Origin: Halobacteriales archaeon QH_7_66_36
GTDB lineage: Archaea > Halobacteriota > Halobacteria > Halobacteriales > Haloarculaceae
Reading direction: 5' to 3'
DNA: 35,138 nucleotides
NCBI GenBank assembly: GCA_003021175.1
Contig: PXQV01000016.1
Location: forward strand, 1-35,138
This document shows positions 27,369 to 34,553 of this stretch, piece by piece (position 1 is the stretch's first letter; every line of letters begins with the position of its first letter). The notes below the pieces were generated by a model. The model worked only from the letters and a program-made list of their open reading frames with translations. It was not told the origin of the DNA and made no database searches. The position numbers and the translations under genes were made by a program.

Positions 27369-27620
27369 TCAGGAGTTCCGGTCGATCCACTCGTAGAACG
27401 CGTCGAAATCGTTCGCCCCAGCGCTCTCGGCGATGTCGCGGAGCGTCCCGGGACGGAGTTCGTCGTGCAACGGGACCGTCACCTGTCGGCGATCAGCCTC
27501 GTTCGTCGGGTGTTCGTAGTACAACTGGGCGTGGTCGCCGGTCGTTCGCCGCCATTTGAATCTGCCCGTGTTCACCAGCACCTTCACGACCTCCATCCCG
27601 GAGAACGTTCGCCGACCCAT
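27369..27620 (-). CDS. hicA: HicA-family mRNA interferase toxin
   Basis: An 83-residue double-stranded-RNA-binding-like toxin of the HicA/YcfA family, which cuts mRNA to stop translation. Signs: N-terminal TFSGMEVVKVLVNTGRFKWR, the catalytic His in TTGDHAQLYY and VTVPLHDELRPGTLRDI. It follows hicB by 3 bases in one operon, an antitoxin-first order known for some hicBA loci. Confidence 0.87.
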   Translation of the reverse strand: MGRRTFSGMEVVKVLVNTGRFKWRRTTGDHAQLYYEHPTNEADRRQVTVPLHDELRPGTLRDIAESAGANDFDAFYEWIDRNS

Positions 27621-27623
27621 CTA

Positions 27624-27893
27624 TCAGTCGAGGACGTCCGGTGGTTCGCGCTCGCCCGTGGTATTGTCGGCAGGTTCGATTCCAGCCGCGCGCAGTTCCT
27701 CGTCTGTCGGCGTGCGGCCACGTTCACCGTCATGCAGCGCCACCGCGTCGTCGAGGTTCCCCAGCGCTACCGTTCTGGACGTCCCCTGTGTCATGACGCC
27801 CGTTTCCACGTCTTTTGCGATCCACCAGTCGTCTTCCTGCCAGAGACGAATTTCGCCGTCGTGAACGTCACTATTCCCGGTCGAACTGGCCAT
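27624..27893 (-). CDS. hicB: HicB-family antitoxin
   Basis: An 89-residue partner of HicA. The partially degraded RNase H-like fold is seen in IRLWQEDDWWIAKDVETGV and TSRTVALGNLDDAVALHDGE. The C-terminal tail is acidic and probably disordered; no clear DNA-binding domain is present, though the tail or the complex may bind the promoter. ATG 27891-27893 sits about 31 bases from a TATA-like element, fitting a leaderless start. Confidence 0.83.
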   Translation of the reverse strand: MASSTGNSDVHDGEIRLWQEDDWWIAKDVETGVMTQGTSRTVALGNLDDAVALHDGERGRTPTDEELRAAGIEPADNTTGEREPPDVLD

Positions 27894-27898
27894 TATAT

Positions 27899-27929
27899 CC
27901 AATATTGGGCGTTTCGTGGTAAAAATATT
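27899..27929 (-). promoter_or_regulatory. hicBA promoter with palindrome
   Basis: On the minus strand, AATATTTTTA (27920-27929) is a TATA-like element. Between it and the hicB ATG lies the perfect palindrome CCAATATTGG (27899-27908). TA complexes commonly bind palindromes at their own promoters, so this is a candidate autoregulatory site. Confidence 0.45.
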
Positions 27930-28135
27930 CGGCAGCCCTCCGACGAAACTGGCGAACGACCGCGAAGAATAGCTCCTCTCGTGATCAATACGCACCCTGT
28001 ATGCGGCACAACCACATCGGAGTATCAGAGCCTAAGGAGTGCAACACGGGTAAAATCGTTACTCAGCTCTTCTACGAACCGTTGACCGGAGGTTCGACGG
28101 GTACGAAAACGAGAGGATTGACGCGGTAACTCAGC

Positions 28136-31100
28136 TCAGCACTCGGACCAGCCGCAGGACTGACACGTCTTACAGCCCTCGTTCATGGCGAGCGACATCG
28201 CGCCGCAGTCCGGACACTCGGGCGACTCGCCGGCGGCGAGCAGTGACGCCGTGTCGTCACCCGTCGCGGCGGCCGCACCGCCGTCGGTCTCCGGTTCGGC
28301 TGCGTCCGGATTCTGCCCCGGGTTGCGGTCCCGCTCGCGGTTCGGGTCCGTCTCCTTCTCGGCGGAGCCGGCCGCCTCCGAGAGGCTCTGCTGTTGCGGA
28401 TACACCCGGTCGATCTCGTCGTCGAGGTAGCGACGGAGAGCGACGCCGAACGCGTCCGGGATGGAGTTGATCTGCTCGCCCTTGTCCCACGCGACTTTCG
28501 GCGACCGGATGCCGTTGAGCTTGTCGACGATCTCGTTCGGGTCGACGCCCGAGCGGAGCGCGACGGAGATGGTCTTCGCCAGCGCGTCCGTGAAGGAGTT
28601 GGTGAAACCACCCGAATGGCCCGTGTTGGCGAACAGCTCGAACGGCTCGCTCGTCTCGGGATCCTCGTTGATGGTCACGTACAGCTTTCCGTAGCCGGTT
28701 TCGATGCGCTGAGTGACGCCGTGAAGCTGGTCGGGACGCGGCTTCTTCTCCGCGTAGACGCGCGGCTCGGCTTCGAGCAGGTCGTCCGGCCCCTCGATGT
28801 CCGCCTCGACCGCCTCGTGGTCGAGGAACGCTTCGAAGCTGCCGAATATCTCCTCGACCTTCTCGGAGATGACCTCGGCGGCCTCGTCCTCGTCCATGTC
28901 CTCGGAGAACTCGGTGTTGTCCGCACGCGTGGTGAGCACCTGCTTCGAGCGGGTGCCGTCGCGGTAGACGGTGACGCCCTTGCCGCCGTGCTCGTAGATG
29001 TAGCGGTACACCTCGTCCATGTCCTCCTTGGTCGCGTCGTTGGGGAAGTTACACGTCTTCGAGATGGCAGAGTCGACACCCTCCTGACAGGCACACTGCA
29101 CGGCGGCGTGGTCCTTGCCGGAGAGGTCGCCCGTCACGACGAACAGTTCGCCGATGGCGTCCGGCACCGTCGAGAGCCCGTCGACGCCGTCGAACTCGTT
29201 GGTCGCCATCTGCTCCTGTGCCTCCTGCTTGACGGCGTCGACGTCGATGTCGTTCGCCTCCAGCGTGCGCAGGAAGTAGTCGTCGAACTCGACGAGCATC
29301 TCGTCGCCCTGCACGTCGTCGGAGACGTTCTTGTAGTAGGCGACGTTGTAGATCGGCTCACAGCCACCCGTCGTGTTGCCGACCATGCTCGTCGTGCCCG
29401 TCGGCGCGATGGTCGTCGTGTTGTGGTTCCGGATGGCGTAACCGTCGGCCCAGTCCGCGGCCGACTCGCCGGTCTGCTTCTCGAACCACTCGGCGTAGTC
29501 GGTCGGGTTCGCGTACTTCGAGTTGCTCCACTCCTCGAAGGTGCCACGCTCCTCGGCGAGTTCGTGGGAAGCGTGCTTCGAGCCGTGGTTGATCCGTCGC
29601 ATCACCTGCCGTGCGACTTCGTTCCCTTCCTCGGAGCCGTACTTGATGCCGAGCTGGATGTACAGCTGTGCCAGCCCCATCACGCCGAGACCGATCTTCC
29701 GCATCTCGCGGACCTTCTCCTCGATTTCGGTGACCGGGAAGTCGGACATCGTGACGACGTTTTCGAGGAAGCGGGTTCCGAGCCGGATGCGCTCCTCGAA
29801 CTCCCCGGTGTCGAGCGCGTCTTCGAGGAACCGCTCGACGCCTTCCTCCAGCGTGGCGAACTCGTTACGCTGTGACCAGACGCGCCAGTCGGGCGCTCCT
29901 TCGGCGGCGAGCGTCGAGAGGTTGATGTGGCCGAGGTTACAGGCCTCGTACTCTTCGAGCGGCTGTTCACCACAGTTGTGGACTACAACTCCGTTTCCGA
30001 TAAACGAACTCGTCTCAGGCTCGGTTAAATCGTACACTTGTTCGGTCTTATCGTACTCAACGGAGTCGACTGTGGCAACGAAGGTTTCCGAACACGGTCC
30101 TTTCGTATACGAGTCGATGTGCGCTTCGAGTTGTGATTGCTTGTCCTCGCGCAGGAGTCCAATCTCGTCGCGGAAAGTGACAAGATTTTCTTTCGAAACG
30201 ACGAGGTCGTGGAATCCTTTCGTGTCGTACTCTTTGGTTCCACCCTTCCCGTCGGGAAGCTCTCGCGTACCTGATGGTTTCCGCTCCTCGTAGATCCGGC
30301 TAGCTATACCGAAGTTGAGCAGGAGTTGCTGCGTCTGTTTGAGGAGGTCGAGTTCCGAACTAGCAAGGCGAACCGTGCGGCCGTTTTCGGGCGTTCCTTG
30401 CACGCTACCGTCGGCGGTGAACAGCGCTTGGAGGAATCCACGAGCCATCTCTTCGGTCCCCCGCATGACTGCATCGGGAACCTGTAGTTTTTCCTCGACG
30501 AGACCGACCTCCTCGGCTATCTCGTAGAGCCGAGCGGAACGGATACGCTGCTCGACGGCCTGCGCCCCACGGTAACCGTCGCTTCGACTGATGTCGCTCA
30601 CGCCGACCTCGTAGTCGGCGTTTCCGACCGGGTCGCGGACGACTTCGTTCACGTCAGCGGCGAACGACTCCGAAATCTCACTATCCCCGTCGTAGAAGTT
30701 GAGTATGGCACGCTCCTCGCCGTGTTTGAGGTGGCCGTCACCGACGGTCCAACCGAGGACGCGACCCTCTGCGGCAGAGCCGTGCTGTCCGAAGCTCCCC
30801 TTCCGGTTCTGGATGTGAACCGTGTCGCCCGCGTCAAGGTTACCCGCCTCGACCCAGCCGTCGTCGGTCATGACACGGTGGTCGGCGGTCACGCGGAGTT
30901 CGTACCCTTCCTCGGTCGTCAGCTCGAACACGTCCTTCTCGCCGGTCTTGTAGACGCTGCTGGCTTCCTTGACCGTCTCCTCACTCAGCCGACCGTCGAC
31001 GACGATATCCTGTGCTGTTCCCCGCTCGTACAGCTCTTCGGCGGGGACGAGTCCGTTACCCGTGTTTATAAGCGTGTCACCGGTGACACACGGGTTCGTC

Positions 31101-33835
31101 GCGAGGATGCGGTGGTCCGGGTGCTCCTCAACGTCGAAGGAGTGCTCCTTGTTGATGCGTTCGAGGTAGACGACGCCCGGCTCGCCGTTCTCGTGTGCCC
31201 CGTCGACGATGCGGTCCCAGATGAGGTTCGGATCGAGCGACAGCGGCTCGCCGACCGTCACCTCGTCGCCGAGCCCGTACCGCGAGTACATCTCCTTCGT
31301 CTCCTCGCTGGCGACGTGTGGCTCGCCGGTGCGGGGGTTGGTGAAGGTGAACTCCTCGCCGGTCTCCAGCGCCTCCATGAACTCGTCGGTGACGCCGACG
31401 GAGATGTTGAAGTTCGAGAGGTGGCCCTCGACGGCGTTCCGGAGGTGTTTGGGCACCTTGCCGTCCTCGTCGATGAGGCCGCGCGCCTCCTCCAGCGCCT
31501 CGGAGAAGGTGGTGTACGTGTAGTCGTCGGGGTCGTTCAGGCGGAGACAGTGGGCCAAGGAGACGTCCTTGTTCTTCGCGTGGATGAACTCGATGACGTC
31601 GGGATGCGAGATGCGCATGACGCCCATCTGCGCGCCGCGGCGGGTGCCCCCCTGCGCGATGGTCTCACACATCTGGTCGAACGTGCGCATGAAGGTGATG
31701 GGCCCGGAGGCGATGCCGCCGGTCGACCCGACAGCATCTCCATAGGGGCGTAATCGCCAGAAAGCATACCCCATTCCGCCGCCGCTGTTGTGCGAGACGA
31801 GACCGTCCGTGACGTATTCGTGGTTGTCCGCGACCGTGATGTCGTAGACGGTCCCGTCGCCGGATTCGACGACGGACTCGACTTCGACAGTGTACTCGGC
31901 GTCACCGGAGTAGGAATCGCGGGCGTCCACCGATTGGATGCTCTCGATACCGACTTCGTGTCGCTCGTCAACGAATCCGACCTCGCGGATGAACGCCTCC
32001 CGGCCACGACCAGTCGTCGGGACCAAGCCGTAGTATGGGTGAGCCTCCTCGTCGCGGATGACGGATTTCTTGACGGGGTAGCCAAGCCCCATCATCAGCG
32101 TCGCGACATCGTCGATGGCCCGTTCGGAGGCGCTGTACAGCTTGGGGTACGTACCGTTCAGCAGCGTCCCGTCGGCGGTAAAGTATCCTCGGAGGAACGC
32201 CTCGACCGTCTCGGCGGGGGCGTTCTTCATTACCTGTGGGACGTAGGCCGACGGCGCGCCGTCGGGCTTGCAGTCGAAGTTCGCCCGCCACCAACGCTTG
32301 ACCTCGTGGCTGTTGATAGCCACCTCGTAGCAGCCGTCGGCGAACGTCCGCGAGGTCGGTGTGCCGAACAGCTGCCGTGACAGGTGGTCTACGTAGTCGG
32401 CGATGCTCTCGCGGCCGGCATGGAACCGGATGCCGTCTTGGTGCCAAGAGCCGTCGCCGAGCCAGAGCCCGACGAGTTCGGCGAGTTCCTCAGTTAGTAC
32501 CTCTGGCTGTCTGACGGACTTGACCGCCGTCCCGTTTGACTCGAGCTGCTTGCGTGCGCGAAACTGCCCGACCGTTGTCTGGTGGGCATCGAGCGCCTCG
32601 GCGATCTCCGCGTCGGTGTGTCCCTCTTGGTACAGCTCCAGCGCGACATCCTCGTCGAACGACGTGGAACCACGCTTTCGCCCGCCATCCCCGTTGGGCG
32701 GGAGCTTGAGTTCGTTGCTGCGGCGGCGCTGAATCGTGGATTTACCACATTCCAGTCGGTCGGCTATCTCGTAGTCGCTGAGCCCCTTTCGGTACAGTTC
32801 GACGATTTCGGCGTTCTCGACGCCCCGGTTGTCAGCCCACTGGGCACCGCTCGCGACGGAGGCCAACTCCGGGGTCTCCCGAGTGGTTTCCCGAAGCCAG
32901 CCGAGCGCGTAGCTGACTTCCTGACCGGCTCGAATCTCGTCGAGACGCGTCCACTCGCCGTCGACCGCGAGGCGGTGGTTCGGCGTGCCACTGACCGACA
33001 GACCGTTATCGAGATGTACCGTCAGCGTCTCCGCGCTCTCGTAGACGTGGGTGTCCTCGACCGGCTTGTACTGAAAGCCGCTCTCCGTACGCTGGGCGAT
33101 TCGGTCGCCGACCTCGACCTCGGAGACGCTGATGATTCCCCGGTCCTCGGTCATGACGGTCGACTCCTCGGTGAGACACTGGAACACCTCGGCGGCCTCC
33201 TTGGCTGTTTGATGAATGTCAGTTAGGTCGTCGGCCGGGCTGTCGACGAAACACGCCGACAGCTGCTGGAGTTCGTCGCCGGCGTTCATCAGCGTCGGCG
33301 AGTTCGGGACGAAGGAGAGCCGCTCCATCAGCTCTTGGAACTCCGCCTGCTTCGCCTCGACGTGGTCGCGGATCTCGTCGGGGAGCTCTGGCACGACCGT
33401 CTTGTAAGCAAATTTGTTGACGTTGTGCACCGACAGCTCGGTCTCGACGTCGGAGTCGGCGTCGGTACCGGCTTCTTGTCGCGGGCTCTGCCCGCTCGAA
33501 CGGCCCGAGGCGCTTCGCGCCTCGCTGCCGAATACCTCGCTCGCGAGCTCGTCGCGGCGGGGGTGGTCGGGCTTGAGCTGGTCGGGAGTGACCGTCACCT
33601 CGACGTCCTGCTTTTCGGCCTCGAAGACGGCCTCCGCGAGCGCGATGTTCTCGGCGACCCGTTCGAACAGATCCTCCTGTGATTCAACGAGTTCGCCGTC
33701 GTGGTCCTTGCGGAGATACCGCGCGGGCAGGATGTTGTGGTATGCGTTCGCGGTGAGTCGGTCTTCGAGCGTCTCACCGTCGGTGCGTTTGATCGGCAGG
33801 GTGAGCTCGTCCGCGGACAGATCTGCCCCAGACAT
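28136..33835 (-). CDS. nrdJ: Class II (adenosylcobalamin-dependent) ribonucleotide reductase with two inteins
   Basis: Reduces ribonucleotides to deoxyribonucleotides using a B12-derived thiyl radical. The precursor has 1899 residues; removing two inteins (464 and 372 aa) leaves about 1063. Extein signs: redox Cys195 in LQQLSACFVDSP, SGGGMGYAFWRLRPYGD, TRRGAQMGVMRISHPDV, radical-site NPCGEQPLEEYEACNLG (split by intein 2), the family block GTTSMVGNTTGGCEP and a C-terminal zinc ribbon (CPDCGAMS, CKTCQSCGWSEC). I chose ATG 33833-33835 (MSGADLSADELT); upstream frame is leader. Oddities: both inteins, and an Ala/Ser/Gly/Arg insertion at about residues 104-122 (separate entry). Confidence 0.95.
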   Translation of the reverse strand: MSGADLSADELTLPIKRTDGETLEDRLTANAYHNILPARYLRKDHDGELVESQEDLFERVAENIALAEAVFEAEKQDVEVTVTPDQLKPDHPRRDELASEVFGSEARSASGRSSGQSPRQEAGTDADSDVETELSVHNVNKFAYKTVVPELPDEIRDHVEAKQAEFQELMERLSFVPNSPTLMNAGDELQQLSACFVDSPADDLTDIHQTAKEAAEVFQCLTEESTVMTEDRGIISVSEVEVGDRIAQRTESGFQYKPVEDTHVYESAETLTVHLDNGLSVSGTPNHRLAVDGEWTRLDEIRAGQEVSYALGWLRETTRETPELASVASGAQWADNRGVENAEIVELYRKGLSDYEIADRLECGKSTIQRRRSNELKLPPNGDGGRKRGSTSFDEDVALELYQEGHTDAEIAEALDAHQTTVGQFRARKQLESNGTAVKSVRQPEVLTEELAELVGLWLGDGSWHQDGIRFHAGRESIADYVDHLSRQLFGTPTSRTFADGCYEVAINSHEVKRWWRANFDCKPDGAPSAYVPQVMKNAPAETVEAFLRGYFTADGTLLNGTYPKLYSASERAIDDVATLMMGLGYPVKKSVIRDEEAHPYYGLVPTTGRGREAFIREVGFVDERHEVGIESIQSVDARDSYSGDAEYTVEVESVVESGDGTVYDITVADNHEYVTDGLVSHNSGGGMGYAFWRLRPYGDAVGSTGGIASGPITFMRTFDQMCETIAQGGTRRGAQMGVMRISHPDVIEFIHAKNKDVSLAHCLRLNDPDDYTYTTFSEALEEARGLIDEDGKVPKHLRNAVEGHLSNFNISVGVTDEFMEALETGEEFTFTNPRTGEPHVASEETKEMYSRYGLGDEVTVGEPLSLDPNLIWDRIVDGAHENGEPGVVYLERINKEHSFDVEEHPDHRILATNPCVTGDTLINTGNGLVPAEELYERGTAQDIVVDGRLSEETVKEASSVYKTGEKDVFELTTEEGYELRVTADHRVMTDDGWVEAGNLDAGDTVHIQNRKGSFGQHGSAAEGRVLGWTVGDGHLKHGEERAILNFYDGDSEISESFAADVNEVVRDPVGNADYEVGVSDISRSDGYRGAQAVEQRIRSARLYEIAEEVGLVEEKLQVPDAVMRGTEEMARGFLQALFTADGSVQGTPENGRTVRLASSELDLLKQTQQLLLNFGIASRIYEERKPSGTRELPDGKGGTKEYDTKGFHDLVVSKENLVTFRDEIGLLREDKQSQLEAHIDSYTKGPCSETFVATVDSVEYDKTEQVYDLTEPETSSFIGNGVVVHNCGEQPLEEYEACNLGHINLSTLAAEGAPDWRVWSQRNEFATLEEGVERFLEDALDTGEFEERIRLGTRFLENVVTMSDFPVTEIEEKVREMRKIGLGVMGLAQLYIQLGIKYGSEEGNEVARQVMRRINHGSKHASHELAEERGTFEEWSNSKYANPTDYAEWFEKQTGESAADWADGYAIRNHNTTTIAPTGTTSMVGNTTGGCEPIYNVAYYKNVSDDVQGDEMLVEFDDYFLRTLEANDIDVDAVKQEAQEQMATNEFDGVDGLSTVPDAIGELFVVTGDLSGKDHAAVQCACQEGVDSAISKTCNFPNDATKEDMDEVYRYIYEHGGKGVTVYRDGTRSKQVLTTRADNTEFSEDMDEDEAAEVISEKVEEIFGSFEAFLDHEAVEADIEGPDDLLEAEPRVYAEKKPRPDQLHGVTQRIETGYGKLYVTINEDPETSEPFELFANTGHSGGFTNSFTDALAKTISVALRSGVDPNEIVDKLNGIRSPKVAWDKGEQINSIPDAFGVALRRYLDDEIDRVYPQQQSLSEAAGSAEKETDPNRERDRNPGQNPDAAEPETDGGAAAATGDDTASLLAAGESPECPDCGAMSLAMNEGCKTCQSCGWSEC
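29975..31090 (-). other. Intein 2 in NrdJ (372 aa, LAGLIDADG-type)
   Basis: Inserted between ATNP and CGEQPLEEY of the host. It begins CVTGDTLINTGNGLVPAEEL (Cys1) and ends IGNGVVVHN, with Cys as the next host residue, so all splice residues are present. Block B is TADHRV (about 68-73). Two dodecapeptide endonuclease motifs are seen: RVLGWTVGDG (about 110-119) and FLQALFTADG (about 219-228), each keeping its acidic residue. The DNA of its second half is visibly less GC-rich than the extein, as expected of a mobile insert. The flanking +1 Cys is the radical-site cysteine of the reductase. Confidence 0.92.
31787..33178 (-). other. Intein 1 in NrdJ (464 aa, with tandem HTH insertion and LAGLIDADG endonuclease)
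   Basis: Inserted between EAAEVFQ and SGGGMGYAF. It begins CLTEESTVMTEDRGIISVSE and ends NHEYVTDGLVSHN, followed by Ser, so the splice residues are complete. Block B is GTPNHRLAVDGEW (about 74-86). Residues about 120-212 hold two similar helix-turn-helix units, ELYRKGLSDYEIADRLECGK and ELYQEGHTDAEIAEALDAHQ. Endonuclease motifs are ELVGLWLGDG (234-243) and FLRGYFTADG (328-337), both with the acidic residue. It is probably an active or recently active homing element. Confidence 0.92.
33470..33526 (-). repeat. In-frame palindromic element inside nrdJ
   Basis: Encodes SEARSASGRSSGQSPRQEA between ASEVFG and GTDADSDVETE of NrdJ. It holds two hairpins: arms CGAGGCGC/GCGCCTCG with a TTC loop (about 33507-33525) and CGGGC/GCCCG with a TCT loop (about 33483-33495). 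It is the partner of the purD element at 1-57: same length, same frame, 40 of 57 bases identical by my count. Confidence 0.7.
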
Positions 33836-33897
33836 CACTCCGCCCTCCCGCCGGCGTGAACGCCGGAAACGGTGGTGTTCGTGTGGAGATGGTTCAT
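33835..33897 (-). CDS. Possible leader peptide (20 aa) coupled to nrdJ
   Basis: A short ORF beginning MNHLHTNTTVSG whose TGA overlaps the nrdJ ATG as TGATG, the classic coupling arrangement. Its coding sequence contains a strong hairpin, CCGGCG-TGAA-CGCCGG (33851-33866), about 15-30 bases before the nrdJ start. It starts about 40 bases downstream of the likely TATA element. It may be a real regulatory leader, or simply untranslated leader sequence. Confidence 0.35.
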   Translation of the reverse strand: MNHLHTNTTVSGVHAGGRAE

Positions 33898-33930
33898 GGT
33901 GGTTCGTAGCGACGCGTGCTTCTCTGCCGG

Positions 33931-33947
33931 GCCAAATAACCCTTGGC
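33931..33947 (-). promoter_or_regulatory. nrdJ promoter candidate with inverted repeat
   Basis: GCCAA-ATAACCC-TTGGC: an inverted repeat enclosing GGTTATTT on the minus strand, the best TATA-like site upstream of nrdJ. A protein bound here would cover the TBP site, so this could be a repressor operator. Confidence 0.4.
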
Positions 33948-34230
33948 ACTGCGGGCAGTTATCGGCGATCCTATCCGACACTGTGAGCACTGCGTGAATG
34001 GAACGACTGGCACTCACGCGGATTCGGCCGGTACACCAGTAAGGTGACTTCGGGAGTAATATAAGCCTGAGTAGACCGCAGTGAAAGTGGAGACTTCGAG
34101 ATGAAACGTTGGTTTCGTCCTGCGGTTCGCCACCAGAAGCGAAGGGGCCTTCGAGACGGGGGGTCGCCGCGGAGTCTGCTCCGACGTACGAAGCGTTCGG
34201 CGACCGAGTCACTCGACGCTCGGCCCACGC
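33948..34230. other. Intergenic stretch, no gene recognised
   Basis: Lies between the nrdJ promoter and the small membrane gene. It has one good TATA-like site, TAATATAAG near 34055-34064, with no convincing coding sequence after it. A 65-codon frame at 34101-34298 is very basic and overlaps the next promoter. A small untranslated RNA starting near 34085 is possible. Confidence 0.3.
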
Positions 34231-34239
34231 ACTTAAATT
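34231..34239 (+). promoter_or_regulatory. TATA-like element of the small membrane gene
   Basis: ACTTAAATT, centred about 26 bases before ATG 34261, fitting leaderless transcription. Confidence 0.45.
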
Positions 34240-34260
34240 GCCGGCCTGTCAGAAGCGAGT

Positions 34261-34461
34261 ATGGACGCACTCGCTGCCCCGATGCAGATGATCCCTGAGT
34301 TCGGCGTTCCCGGCATCCTCAGCACGCTGATACTGATCGTCGTCGTCATCCTCGTCGCGCGGGTCGTGTTGAGCATCGCGCTGAAGGTGGCTGTCGTCGC
34401 CGCTCTCGTCGCCGGGGTGCTGTGGTTCTTCGGCCTGCTCCGGCTGATCCCCTTCCTATGA
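34261..34461 (+). CDS. Small membrane protein (66 aa), end possibly changed by an IS insertion
   Basis: A 66-residue protein starting MDALAAPMQMIPEFGVPGIL, with two hydrophobic helices (about 19-37 and 40-60). No family assigned. Codon use and a leaderless TATA support it. Its stop TGA (34459-34461) reads straight into TGACATCC, which looks like the terminal bases of an IS200/IS605-type right end. The original protein may have been longer. Confidence 0.65.
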   Translation: MDALAAPMQMIPEFGVPGILSTLILIVVVILVARVVLSIALKVAVVAALVAGVLWFFGLLRLIPFL

Positions 34462-34553
34462 CATCCTCCGCGTCGTAAACGGAGAGGGAGCGAAGCTCCC
34501 TCAGGCAACCGGGCGTAGCCCGGCGAAGGCGCGGTTTCCCGAGCGTTGGGATA
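34459..34553 (-). ncRNA. Probable TnpB guide-RNA scaffold (omega/right-end RNA), 3' part
   Basis: The stretch between the tnpB stop and the right end carries three GC-rich hairpins (see the mobile element). In TnpB systems this region is part of the right-end RNA, whose guide is copied from the flanking DNA just beyond the end. Here the guide would come from about 34440-34458, the last codons of the small membrane gene. Inferred from position and structure only. Confidence 0.4.

Noticed and set aside
34101-34298. 65-codon plus-strand frame upstream of the small membrane gene
   Set aside because: Very basic product, atypical for this organism, and it overlaps the promoter and start of the next gene.
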